This document shows positions 36,556 to 45,277 of a stretch of 64,000 nucleotides of DNA, piece after piece. The notes under the pieces were generated by a model that made no database searches, was not told the DNA's origin, and saw only the letters and a program-made list of their open reading frames with translations. Numbering within the stretch: position 1 is the stretch's first letter; every line of letters starts with the position of its first letter. Location: the NCBI GenBank assembly GCA_017432165.1, contig JAFRJS010000043.1, positions 20,543 to 84,542 on the forward strand. Direction: 5' to 3'. This DNA is from Clostridia bacterium. Its GTDB lineage: Bacteria > Bacillota > Clostridia > Oscillospirales > Acutalibacteraceae. The translations under genes were made by a program, and so were the position numbers.

Positions 36556-37054
36556 TTTTTCTCCTTTTGAAATGTTTAAATATTTTAGATTTTATTTTAT
36601 TTTTAATTTCTGCAGGGCCCATAAAAATATAAAAATACATACAAATTCCGATTGCCACCGCTAAAATAGCGGTCCAAGGAAATCTACACAAAAAATTCCA
36701 TAAATTTATATAGCCATTTATATCTTTAAAGATTAAAACTCCAACCACAACAGCCAAACATGCCGAAAGCAGCACAAATCCCGCAGCAATATCCTTTGCA
36801 GCCTTTGCTTTTGAATTATAATCCGTAGTACAGATGTCTATTAAATTTTCTAGGGCGCTATTAATAAGCTCGCAAATCATAACAAGCGAGCAAGTAAGAA
36901 ACAGCAAAATATATTTTTCGGAATTTAAATCAAAAAAAAGAGAAAAAAGAAATACGCAAAAAGCGGCGACCGTATGAATTCTCATATTACGTTCGTTCTT
37001 TATTGCGTAAATTATACCTTTTATTGCGTATTTAAAACTTTTTATTATTTCCAT
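36545..37054 (-). CDS. dgkA: Undecaprenol/diacylglycerol kinase family protein
   Basis: Small integral membrane kinase: SFKYAIKGIIYAIKNERNMRIH at the start, three helices, and the active-site block ELINSALENLIDICTTDYNSKAKAAKDIAAG (the ExxNTAxExxVD signature). An extra hydrophobic segment at about 128-148 follows the usual domain, giving 169 aa, longer than the minimal 120-130 aa form. Gram-positive homologues phosphorylate undecaprenol. It sits between ybeY and era. Confidence 0.9.
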   Translation of the reverse strand: MEIIKSFKYAIKGIIYAIKNERNMRIHTVAAFCVFLFSLFFDLNSEKYILLFLTCSLVMICELINSALENLIDICTTDYNSKAKAAKDIAAGFVLLSACLAVVVGVLIFKDINGYINLWNFLCRFPWTAILAVAIGICMYFYIFMGPAEIKNKIKSKIFKHFKRRKNGR

Positions 37055-37072
37055 GATCTTAATCTATCTATG

Positions 37073-37582
37073 CTATTCTTCGTCGGAAACATAAGATACT
37101 GCGTTTGAAAATCCAAGCAAATCAAGAATTCTATCTTCTCTTTCTCTCATATGCATCTTTTCAATTCCGCCTTGCTCATGGTCGTACCCAAGCAAGTGCA
37201 GCATTCCGTGAGCTGTAAGGTATGCTATTTCTCTTCTTAAACTGTGGCCATAAACTTTGCTTTGTTCCATAACTTTTTCCATAGAAATAACGATATCACC
37301 CAAAATTTGAGCATTTGTTTCGGGATCCACTTCATAAACGCCGTCTTTTCCCATTGGGAAAGAAAGCACGTCTGTTGGCATATCTTTATCTCTATACTGT
37401 TTATTTAACCCTTGTATGTACGCATTATCAACTATTGTAACGCTAATTTCTGCCGAACCTTTAAATTTTTCAAGTTTAAGCACAGCATTACAACATCTTC
37501 TTATAAGCATACGGATACCCGTAGGAATTTTCACTTCTTTTTGTCTATTAACTATTATTACTCTTGTCTTATCAACGACCAT
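37073..37582 (-). CDS. ybeY: Endoribonuclease YbeY
   Basis: Metal-dependent RNase for rRNA maturation; the zinc motif reads LTAHGMLHLLGYDHE (H-x3-H-x5-H), and DMPTDVLSFPM is typical. 169 aa, with AGGAAGG before ATG 37582. Part of the recO to yqfC block. Confidence 0.94.
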   Translation of the reverse strand: MVVDKTRVIIVNRQKEVKIPTGIRMLIRRCCNAVLKLEKFKGSAEISVTIVDNAYIQGLNKQYRDKDMPTDVLSFPMGKDGVYEVDPETNAQILGDIVISMEKVMEQSKVYGHSLRREIAYLTAHGMLHLLGYDHEQGGIEKMHMREREDRILDLLGFSNAVSYVSDEE

Positions 37583-37788
37583 GTCATTTCATCCTTCCTA
37601 AAAGCAAAAACAATTTTATATTTTTATAATTACAACTTAATTTTGTTGTGCAGAGCAAAAAAATTAATTTAACATTCTACAAATTATAATTATAATGTAT
37701 TTTTTGTATTATGTCAAACCCCTATAAGCAAATATTTATATATTTAACAAAAATATTTTTTTTTGACGTTTTTTTAATTAATTTATCA

Positions 37789-38970
37789 CTACGGCTCAAT
37801 CACTATTTTTTCTTTACACGCAATATTTTCAGTGCAAATGTATTCCACTTCTTCGGTTAATTCGCCATTATTCTCGGCTTTATTTACTTTTTTGTCTAAA
37901 ATCGTAGCTTCTTTAAATTCTTCTTTTTCTCTTTTTAAAATATTATTTTCAATTTGTAAATACGCTTCCTCGTTTGTCAGCGTTATTTCTTCATTTTTTT
38001 GCTCATACCAATAGTCTTTGCACATTTTTAAAGGAATTTCAAAGCCAAAAAAATTTATGGCATTTTCTGACGTTTCTAATCGATAATTGTCGTTTACACA
38101 TTCCCAATATCCAAAAATAGGAACATCGATATTACCAACTTTCAAATGCAGATGCGTAACAATTTTTCCGGTATCTTTAGTTACCGTTTGATTTATTTTG
38201 GCTTTTTCGGTAATTATTTTTCTTGTTTTGGCAAAAACTTTTCCGTCAGCATCCAAAAAATAATTTTCTGCGTTCAAATTTTCCATAACACCGCTTATAA
38301 GCAATTGACCCTTAACCACAACATCGCCAACATTTACGCAAGGAGTCCCTTTAAAAGTCTCCATTCTTTCAATTTGCCCGTCACTGTTTGCAATTATATT
38401 GCACGGCTCACCGCTTTTGGCAATTTCGGGCTTTTTTATCTTTTCTTTTACCGAAATATTAACGCTACTGCCGGATATATTTATTGATATCCAAGCAACA
38501 TCCTCAAGTTTTGACATCGCAGCCGATTTTACCGCAGGAACATCTATGCTCTTTTTAAGGGCACCTGGGCGCACCCCCAAATCGCTTGCAACCCTCAGTA
38601 TTTCTTCCGTTGCAATGCTTTCGTTTCCACCTACATTAACGCTCCATATAAAAAATGAAAAGGCATAAATCACAGCCAAAAAAAATAAAGCCCCCACAAA
38701 AAAACCCATACGTTTTTTGTACTTTAGTTTAATAAACGGAAATCCTTTTTTGCTTTTTATTTTTACTTTGCAGCAAGATTTTTTTGCTAATTGGCGAAGG
38801 CTTCTGTATTCCTCCGCCAACACTTTTCCTTTTAAAACAAATCCTTTCTTTTTTATATCCCAGATATTAATTTCATTTTTTATGGTAAGGTTTATAAATT
38901 TTTCCGGGCATTCACCAATCAGTTCAAACGAAACGTACCCAAAAAGCCATCTAAAGCACTGCAAAATCAA
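37789..38970 (-). CDS. yqfD: Sporulation protein YqfD
   Basis: Membrane-anchored protein of the spore cortex/coat programme. One membrane helix at about 90-110, preceded by the family-like FINLTIKNEINIWDI segment and followed by an extracytoplasmic strand-rich region with VNVGGN, LEDVAWISINI and GDVVVKGQLLISGV. 393 aa. It follows yqfC after 22 bases. In Bacillus phoH comes next; here it is ybeY. Confidence 0.9.
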   Translation of the reverse strand: MILQCFRWLFGYVSFELIGECPEKFINLTIKNEINIWDIKKKGFVLKGKVLAEEYRSLRQLAKKSCCKVKIKSKKGFPFIKLKYKKRMGFFVGALFFLAVIYAFSFFIWSVNVGGNESIATEEILRVASDLGVRPGALKKSIDVPAVKSAAMSKLEDVAWISINISGSSVNISVKEKIKKPEIAKSGEPCNIIANSDGQIERMETFKGTPCVNVGDVVVKGQLLISGVMENLNAENYFLDADGKVFAKTRKIITEKAKINQTVTKDTGKIVTHLHLKVGNIDVPIFGYWECVNDNYRLETSENAINFFGFEIPLKMCKDYWYEQKNEEITLTNEEAYLQIENNILKREKEEFKEATILDKKVNKAENNGELTEEVEYICTENIACKEKIVIEP

Positions 38971-38992
38971 ACTTAAACAGCCCCCAAATCAT

Positions 38993-39280
38993 TTATGTAT
39001 TAAATTCTACCGAAGTAATAAACCCGTCTATTATCAAAGAATCAACACCCAGACATTTTATTTTTAAATTTCTGCCAAAAAATAAAATGCTCATCTTTTT
39101 AACCTTTATCTTTACCATGTTTTCGTCGTATTGTTCAATGCTTTGACACCCTTCTATAATCACTTGGCGATTACTTTTCATTTCCAAATGTACGGAGCAC
39201 ATAAAGCTCCCCATAGACGAATTTTTTAATTTAGAGAGCAATTTTTGCGGATTTTTAAAACTGCTTTTTTCACCAAACAC
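38993..39280 (-). CDS. yqfC: YabP/YqfC-family sporulation protein
   Basis: Small YabP/YqfC-type protein (about 95 aa) with the strand pattern QVIIEGCQSIEQYDENMVKIKV and LKIKCLGVDSLIIDGFI. The GTG at 39292 abuts AGGGG; the GTG at 39280 has normal 8-base spacing and is preferred. Upstream partner of yqfD, as in other spore formers. Confidence 0.85.
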   Translation of the reverse strand: MFGEKSSFKNPQKLLSKLKNSSMGSFMCSVHLEMKSNRQVIIEGCQSIEQYDENMVKIKVKKMSILFFGRNLKIKCLGVDSLIIDGFITSVEFNT

Positions 39281-39382
39281 CCCAAAAATCACCCCTGCTC
39301 AATTTTTTCAATACTATAAATATGCAAAATCATAAATAAAAATCACTTTAACATATATATTTTTGGGAGTGATTTCAAACTT

Positions 39383-40498
39383 ATGTTTAAAAAATTAAAA
39401 TCAGCGTTTATCCTAATTATCACCGCAGTTTTTACCATAAAAATAATACAAACACCGGAAGCCGCCTCCAAAGGTGCTGCTCAGGGCATAAATTTCTGCT
39501 TGGAAATGCTAATTCCATCGCTTTTTATATTTATGTTTTTGGCGGCGTTTATTGTAAATTCGGGCATATCAAGAAAGCTTCAAAAAACACTCTCCCCCAT
39601 AACGAAGTTTTTGTTTTATTTGCCAGGATGCACTGCACCTGTTATTATTCTTAGTTTAATAGGCGGATACCCCGTGGGAGCCAGGGGCGCAAAAACTCTT
39701 TTTTTAAAAAAAGAAATAAACGAAGAACAACTTAACAGGTTAATGAGTTTTTCCGTTAATGCCGGGCCCGCTTTTATTATAAATATAGTGGGAAAGATTT
39801 TAACAAAAAATTACTTGTTCGGGCAAATTTTATTTTTTACCCAAATACTTTTTTCTTTTTTTATATCCCTAACGTGCGGGTTAATATCTAAAATAAAAAA
39901 AAGAAAGTTTTACGAAAAAAATTATTCCGATAACAACAAAAACATCCCCCTTTCCGATTCTTTGATTTTATCTTGCGAGGAAACATCAAAAACCATGGTT
40001 AATATGTGCTCGTTGGTTGTTTTGTTTTGCACTGCAATTGAATTAATTCAAAATCTAAATATATACAATATAGTAATAAACCAATTAAATTTAATAAACA
40101 TAAGCCCGAAAGTATCTGAATCTATCATTGCATCAGTACTGGAAATCACCTCAGGCTCCTATAAAGCGGCAAAATTAAACGCACCGCTAACTGTAACCGC
40201 TTTTGCCGTAGGTTATGGCGGAATTTGCGCACATCTTCAAATAAAACACATTTTAAGAGGCACAAATTTTAACTACTTAAAATTTTGTACAATAAGATTT
40301 TTCAACGGCATTGCAACGGCTTTTTTGGCAGTTTTTATTTTAAACAAAATGCCCGAAAAATATCAAAGCGTTTTTTCCACTTTAAAGCACCCGATTTTAA
40401 TCTCTAATTCCGCAACAAAATTTGGAAGCATAGTATTAATTTGCTTTTGCATTTATTTTATTTTTTCCGTAAGCTCTCATATGCACGCAAAAAAATAA
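39383..40498 (+). CDS. ylbJ: Sporulation integral membrane protein YlbJ
   Basis: About eight membrane helices with nucleoside-recognition (Gate) motifs: LSLIGGYPVGARGAK near 100 and AVGYGGICAHLQ near 278. 371 aa, normal for YlbJ, which is needed for spore cortex formation. It is divergent from yqfC. GGGAG lies 14 bases before the ATG, a long spacing. Confidence 0.88.
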   Translation: MFKKLKSAFILIITAVFTIKIIQTPEAASKGAAQGINFCLEMLIPSLFIFMFLAAFIVNSGISRKLQKTLSPITKFLFYLPGCTAPVIILSLIGGYPVGARGAKTLFLKKEINEEQLNRLMSFSVNAGPAFIINIVGKILTKNYLFGQILFFTQILFSFFISLTCGLISKIKKRKFYEKNYSDNNKNIPLSDSLILSCEETSKTMVNMCSLVVLFCTAIELIQNLNIYNIVINQLNLINISPKVSESIIASVLEITSGSYKAAKLNAPLTVTAFAVGYGGICAHLQIKHILRGTNFNYLKFCTIRFFNGIATAFLAVFILNKMPEKYQSVFSTLKHPILISNSATKFGSIVLICFCIYFIFSVSSHMHAKK

Positions 40499-40525
40499 TC
40501 CCCGAAAAATTAATTCCGAGGATAA
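40496..40525 (-). terminator. Weak terminator of the G5/3D gene
   Basis: On the minus strand CCTCG and CGGGG (one mismatch) are followed by ATTATTTTTTT. It overlaps the ylbJ stop. Confidence 0.4.
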
Positions 40526-40533
40526 AATATTTT

Positions 40534-41736
40534 TTATTTTACGTAAACTTTAACTTTTTTGCGCCCAAATTTTAAACATTCCGATTTACTATTCATAAAT
40601 ATATCAACAAGTGCGCTGCCATTTTTAAGCGCTCCACCTGTATCTTGAGCAATACCGCTACATATAAACTTGCCGTTTAAATCAGTAATTTCAAGGTGGC
40701 TTCCGTATGGAATTTTATTTGGGTCTACCGCAATGGTTACTCCTGAAGTTGGTGTGTTACCTTGAGAAGTTCTTGATCCGCTTGGCGCAGTGTATGCTGT
40801 AGCCGAGCCATAAAGAACATTCGAAGCCCTGGAAATACTCGATGAAGAAAACGCTGCCACAGATTCACTCGAACTTTCTTTTTCATCAGAATCATCTGTA
40901 CCTTTTAAAACAACTTCATCCACCGGCTCGGTAATAACTTTGCTGCTTATTTCTTCACTTTCTTTTACAACACCATCTACAACTGTTTCTTTTACCACAA
41001 CTTCTTTTTCGCCTTTTTTGCCGGTTGAAGAAACTTGGCTGCCTTTGCCGTCCAGTAAATGTGTGGTTTTATATACTGTATTAAAAGGAATTTCCTCTTT
41101 TTTTACAACTTCCCTTATTTCCACACGATTAATGCTTATTTCCATTCCTTCGTAAATATTAGAAGAAACATCAACATTTATTAAGTCGTTTGAAGAAATA
41201 TTAATTCCCAGATAATTCAAAGCTTCGTTAACGCTTAAATCGGCCGGAACAGTATATTCTCTTTGTTGACCATCCACAAAAACTTTTATTCTTTTTATTT
41301 CATGAATTTCTATATTCATTCCGGAGAAAACTTTTTCATTTAAAGGATAATTCACTTCATCGTTTTCATCAACCGAAATGCCGGATTCTTTAATCGCTTC
41401 TCCCACGGTCTCCACCGCTTTCACAAAAGAAACCTTTTCGTCTCCTTTGGAAACCGAAACTCTGCAGGCCCTTTTTATTGAAATTCTGATATCTTGGTCT
41501 TCGTTCCTATCTACAACGTCACCATCAAAAAGTTTTATATCCATTTGATCAAGAATTTTATCTGTGTCATTGCTAACAGTCACTGACGTTTTTTCCGTAT
41601 CATCAACTTTAACATGAACTCTGCGGCTAAACGCTCCTACGGAAAAAATAGATGCCATACCAATGGTGCCCATAAGCATTAAAGCAACGTATTTTTTGGT
41701 TGTTTTATTAAGCTTTTCTTTTGTGATTTCTTCCAT
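40534..41736 (-). CDS. YabE-like cell-wall protein (DUF348, G5 and 3D domains)
   Basis: Exported or membrane-anchored wall-remodelling protein. N-terminal hydrophobic anchor at about 18-36, two or three DUF348 repeats (about 45-205, with VGEAIKESGISVDENDEV and VNEALNYLGI), a G5 domain (about 210-280, ending PVDEVVLKG), a Ser-rich linker, and a C-terminal 3D domain (about 310-400) with the three Asp residues in AVDPNKIPYG, AQDTGG and VDIF. 400 aa. 3D domains resemble lytic transglycosylase active sites (MltA/Sps type). Confidence 0.9.
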   Translation of the reverse strand: MEEITKEKLNKTTKKYVALMLMGTIGMASIFSVGAFSRRVHVKVDDTEKTSVTVSNDTDKILDQMDIKLFDGDVVDRNEDQDIRISIKRACRVSVSKGDEKVSFVKAVETVGEAIKESGISVDENDEVNYPLNEKVFSGMNIEIHEIKRIKVFVDGQQREYTVPADLSVNEALNYLGINISSNDLINVDVSSNIYEGMEISINRVEIREVVKKEEIPFNTVYKTTHLLDGKGSQVSSTGKKGEKEVVVKETVVDGVVKESEEISSKVITEPVDEVVLKGTDDSDEKESSSESVAAFSSSSISRASNVLYGSATAYTAPSGSRTSQGNTPTSGVTIAVDPNKIPYGSHLEITDLNGKFICSGIAQDTGGALKNGSALVDIFMNSKSECLKFGRKKVKVYVK

Positions 41737-41840
41737 ACTTACCTCCTAACATAACTCAAGTAAAGAATTTCACACTTTATGTAATTATTTTTTAAAAAAA
41801 CGTAACTCCTTTTTTCTTCAAAAATAATCACTTAATCACA

Positions 41841-41869
41841 ATGATATTAAACATTTTGCTTTTTGTCAA
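41841..41869 (-). promoter_or_regulatory. Promoter of the G5/3D gene
   Basis: Minus strand TTGACA (41864-41869), 17 bases, TATCAT (41841-41846), about 105 bases before the start. I see nothing gene-like in 41870-42174, an AT-rich gap before the next plus-strand gene. Confidence 0.65.
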
Positions 41870-42174
41870 CTTGCCTATATTAATTTTTTTGTACAAAAAG
41901 TAGAAGGCTCTAAAAACACTGTGCATTTTTTGCACAAAATATATTTACATTAATTATAAAAAATATGACTTTTTAAGAACATTAGATTTTTTAAAATTTT
42001 AGCTTTGTGCAAAATCACGAAATCGAAGTTAACAATTTAGTTACAAAAAATTACACGATTTAACCGATTTAGCCCTGGGAAATTTAATCCCTATTGCAAC
42101 TTAAAAATTTATCAAAATTTTTGCTTAAAGAATATACTAAATATAATAAAGATTTTTACTGGGGGTTCTTTAAA

Positions 42175-43047
42175 ATGTCTAATCAGTTTTTAAATGCCGC
42201 TTCTCTTTCTTTTGAATATGGGCATCAAAAAGGTTTTACTCTTTCAAACACCGCCAATGCTTCTGTGCAAGAAGCGATTACGGTAAACAAATACGTTTTG
42301 ACGGGCTCATACTTTTTAAACAAAGAAATTTTTTACTGCGTATCCATTGCAAACAACAAACCAACCGCTATTAAAAGCCTTAAAATAAATGAAAATTTAG
42401 GCGCTTACTCTAATAGTGTGTCTTCTGACACAAAATTTATACCTCTTGATTATTCCGGACCTTCTTTTCTATATATAAATGGAGAATTTGACTCGCAAAT
42501 AATTCCCGAAACATATTCGGATAAAATCATCTTTAAAATCAATAATTTTCCGGCCTATTCAAATATTCTGTTGATATACTCCGCAAAAGTAAACAACAAA
42601 GCACCACTCGCCAAAAAATCATCGATTATAAACACATCAAATATTACATCAGGTGAAATACTAAAACCGATTATATGCTCAAAAGAAGTATTTACAGATG
42701 AAAAAGCAGACATTGACATCGTAAAATACATGTACCCCAACCCTGCTATGCCGGGGGAATTAATAACTTACAATTTTACCATATATAATTATGGAAACAT
42801 TGAGGCCACAAATATTAAACTAAATGACGTTTTACTTCCTGCACCAAATAATTTAAACGTTTCGGTTAATTCCAAAAATTTATCCCGAAAAGACTATTCT
42901 TATATCAGCGGTACACTTAATATTCCCTCTTATGATTCGGATTTTTCCATTTCCATTCCTCCCGCACAGTTTTTGCAAGATTCCTTAACAGGAATTTTTA
43001 CCGCAAGCCCCGGAATGGTTAATATTGTTGTATCAGGGAAAATATAA
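42175..43047 (+). CDS. DUF11-like repeat protein without signal peptide
   Basis: 290 aa from ATG 42175 (GGGGG 10 bases upstream; the longer frame from 42094 lacks support). All-beta composition. Residues about 205-290 match the DUF11 pattern: DIVKYMYPNPAMPGELITYNF then NYGNIEATNIKLNDVLL. Such domains are usually surface proteins, but no signal peptide or anchor is visible. A spore-surface role is possible but unproven. Confidence 0.7.
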   Translation: MSNQFLNAASLSFEYGHQKGFTLSNTANASVQEAITVNKYVLTGSYFLNKEIFYCVSIANNKPTAIKSLKINENLGAYSNSVSSDTKFIPLDYSGPSFLYINGEFDSQIIPETYSDKIIFKINNFPAYSNILLIYSAKVNNKAPLAKKSSIINTSNITSGEILKPIICSKEVFTDEKADIDIVKYMYPNPAMPGELITYNFTIYNYGNIEATNIKLNDVLLPAPNNLNVSVNSKNLSRKDYSYISGTLNIPSYDSDFSISIPPAQFLQDSLTGIFTASPGMVNIVVSGKI

Positions 43048-43171
43048 TCAGGCTTATACAAATTATTATATAAAAATTTCCATTTTCAGATATTTTTTAT
43101 GCTAACTTGAACAATTTTAAAGACGTTTTTTGAGCAACCCTTACAATACTTAACAATTTATATAAAAATTG

Positions 43172-43200
43172 TTGACTTATTTTTTGACTTCGTATATAAT
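43172..43200 (+). promoter_or_regulatory. Promoter of the tRNA-like/zinc-ribbon unit
   Basis: TTGACT (43172-43177), 17 bases, TATAAT (43195-43200). A 12-base palindrome GTATGCGCATAC follows near 43219-43230. Confidence 0.75.
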
Positions 43201-43232
43201 TTACTGAGTCAAGCATTTGTATGCGCATACGT

Positions 43233-43302
43233 GCCCAAGTAGCTTAGTATAGCAGAGCGTTGTAAGTATCACAGAGATGTCGGTGCGAACCCGTCCTAGG
43301 GC
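43233..43302 (+). ncRNA. tRNA-like cloverleaf element, non-canonical
   Basis: The sequence folds as a cloverleaf: acceptor GCCCAAG/CTAGGGC (6 of 7 pairs), D-stem GCTT/GAGC (with G-T), anticodon-like stem GTTGT/ACAGA (4 of 5) with loop AAGTATC, T-stem GTCGG/CCGTC (4 of 5) with loop TGCGAAC. It lacks U33, position 26, the GG of the D-loop and encoded CCA. It is therefore either a decayed tRNA or a tRNA-mimicking leader of the zinc-ribbon gene 36 bases downstream. No decoding identity is claimed. Confidence 0.35.
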
Positions 43303-43338
43303 AAATTAATTTATTCCAAGAATTGAGGTATTTTATTT

Positions 43339-43626
43339 ATGTACGAAGACAAGACCCTTACATGCAAAGAATGCGGAAGTGAATTTGTATTCACTGCAGG
43401 CGAGCAAGAATTTTACGCCGAAAAAGGCTTTGTAAATGAGCCACAAAGATGTAAAGCTTGCAGAGATGCACGCAAAAACGCAGCAAGACAAGAGCGCGAA
43501 ATCTTTATTGCACAATGTGCAACATGTGGCGGAGAAGCCAAAGTTCCTTTTAAACCACGTGAAGATCGCCCGGTTTACTGCAGCGAATGCTTTGCAAAAA
43601 TGAAAGAAGAAAACCCGGAAGAATAA
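43339..43626 (+). CDS. Zinc-ribbon protein, two CxxC pairs per half
   Basis: 95 aa with two treble-clef/ribbon units: CKECGSEF...CKACRD (residues about 9-40) and CATCGGE...CSEC (about 60-85). The first half matches the widespread clostridial zinc-ribbon family (KTLTCKECG, EQEFYAEKGFVNEPQRCKAC). Function is undefined; a zinc-binding, possibly nucleic-acid-related role is likely. GAGGT precedes ATG 43339. Confidence 0.85.
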   Translation: MYEDKTLTCKECGSEFVFTAGEQEFYAEKGFVNEPQRCKACRDARKNAARQEREIFIAQCATCGGEAKVPFKPREDRPVYCSECFAKMKEENPEE

Positions 43627-43649
43627 AATCCACGTTTTCTTTTACAATA

Positions 43650-43682
43650 AAAAGAGCTACGCAAAAGTTCGTAGCTTTTTTG
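43650..43682 (+). terminator. Terminator after the zinc-ribbon gene
   Basis: AGCTACG and CGTAGCT around an 8-base loop, then six T. Confidence 0.88.
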
Positions 43683-43719
43683 TTTTTTTAAAACTTGCAA
43701 ATATTAAGGAAAATTATTT

Positions 43720-44400
43720 ATGGAAAAAATTAAACTAAGCAGCAGACTTCTTCGGTGTGCGGAAATGGTATCAAAAAATTCAAAAATCGCAGATATAGGC
43801 ACAGACCATGCTTATATACCGATATACCTTACACAAAATAATACAATAACTCACGCCATTGCAAGTGACGTTAAAAGCGGGCCTTTGCAAAACGCAATTA
43901 AAAACATTGAAAAATATGACCTACAAAATAATATTGAAGCCCGCATTTCAGACGGGACAAATGAAATAAACGAAAACGAAGCAGACGAAATAATAATTGC
44001 AGGTATGGGCGGAAATGTAATATCAAATATCTTGGAAAAATGCAGCTGGGAAAATAAAAATGATAAAGTTTTTATAATTAACCCCATGAAATATGAAGAA
44101 CGCCTGAGGGAATTCCTTTATGAAAACGGGTACAAAATAACAAAAGAAACCGCGGTTATTTGCTCGGGGAAAGTGTACTCAGTTATGAAAGTTATCTACA
44201 CGGACAAAAAAGAAAAAATTAACCCCGTAGAAAAGTATATCGGTAAAATGTGGGAAAATATAACCCCGGCAGAAAAATCATACATAAAAAAACAAATAAA
44301 AAACTTGAATAATCACTTAAAAGGCGCTAAATCCAGATGCAAAACAGAAAAAGAAAAATACTTTGAAGGCGTAATAAACAGCTTGAAAAAACTTATATAA
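43720..44400 (+). CDS. trmK: tRNA (adenine(22)-N1)-methyltransferase
   Basis: SAM-dependent methylase making m1A22 in bacterial tRNAs. IADIGTDHAYIPIYL is the SAM site near residue 25; IIIAGMGGNVI near 88 and NPMKYEERLREFL follow. 226 aa. It precedes a Nif3-family gene, the standard yqfN-yqfO pairing. Confidence 0.92.
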   Translation: MEKIKLSSRLLRCAEMVSKNSKIADIGTDHAYIPIYLTQNNTITHAIASDVKSGPLQNAIKNIEKYDLQNNIEARISDGTNEINENEADEIIIAGMGGNVISNILEKCSWENKNDKVFIINPMKYEERLREFLYENGYKITKETAVICSGKVYSVMKVIYTDKKEKINPVEKYIGKMWENITPAEKSYIKKQIKNLNNHLKGAKSRCKTEKEKYFEGVINSLKKLI

Positions 44401-44419
44401 ATGAAAAGGATGATGCAAA

Positions 44420-45187
44420 ATGACAAAAGTTAAAAATATTTTTAATTTTATAAATGAATTTGCCCCTTTTGAAAACGCTTTAAGCTTTGACAATTGCGGA
44501 CTACTAATCGGCGAGGCAGAACAAGAAATAAAAAATGCCATTCTTTCTTTGGATATTACCAAAAGCGTAGTGGAAGAAGCCAAAAACTTAAACGCAAATC
44601 TTATAATAAGTCATCACCCGGTTATATTTAAGCCAATTTCTGAAATTAATTCCGGGAGCACCATATCTTTGCTATGTAAAAACGACATAAACGCAATTTG
44701 CGCGCATACAAATTTAGATATAGCAAATAAGGGAGTTAACTTTCATCTAGCTAAAAAATTAAATATACAAGGCGCCACGCCGCTTTCTTATGAAGAAGGC
44801 AAACCGCTGGGGTTAATCGGAAGTTTAAACCGTGAATTTGAGTGCGAAGAATTTGCAAAGTATGTAAAAGAATCACTTGGTTGCAAAGGCGTAAGATACA
44901 CGGAGCAAAAAAACAAAAAAATCAAAACTGTTGCCGTCTGCTCAGGCTCGGGAGGAGAATTTTACAAAAAGTCTCACGAAAAAGGCGCCGATGTAATAGT
45001 AACGGGAGAAATAAAGCACAGTCAAATCATAGCGGCAAACGAGCTGGGCATTATGGTAGTAGATGCAGGGCATTACAAAACGGAAAATGTTATTTTGGAG
45101 CCTTTAAAAAACATGCTGGAAAAAAAATTTGAAAACGTAAATTTTTACTTAAGTGAATCTTTTACAGACAACATAAATTATCTTTGA
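44420..45187 (+). CDS. Nif3-like dinuclear metal centre protein (YqfO family)
   Basis: Metal-binding toroid protein of the GTP cyclohydrolase I type 2/NIF3 family, function unsettled. Metal ligands are seen in ISHHPVIFKP (near 65), CAHTNLDI (near 95) and, C-terminally, VVDAGHYKTEN (near 215). At 255 aa it lacks the inserted PII-like domain of the longer YqfO. Translated with trmK. Confidence 0.92.
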   Translation: MTKVKNIFNFINEFAPFENALSFDNCGLLIGEAEQEIKNAILSLDITKSVVEEAKNLNANLIISHHPVIFKPISEINSGSTISLLCKNDINAICAHTNLDIANKGVNFHLAKKLNIQGATPLSYEEGKPLGLIGSLNREFECEEFAKYVKESLGCKGVRYTEQKNKKIKTVAVCSGSGGEFYKKSHEKGADVIVTGEIKHSQIIAANELGIMVVDAGHYKTENVILEPLKNMLEKKFENVNFYLSESFTDNINYL

Positions 45188-45277
45188 TTTAAAATTGCAA
45201 TTGAAAATAATTAAACAAAGAATTATAATTATAAGTAAAAATAACATAACACATATTAGTATAAGGGGAAATAAATT

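Noticed and set aside
43233..43302. A T-box leader
   Set aside because: The T-box consensus (antiterminator TGGnACC block) and a following terminator are absent; the fold fits a cloverleaf better.
45188..45277. A glmS ribozyme upstream of glmS
   Set aside because: The gap is only 90 bases and contains no ribozyme core; regulation must differ.
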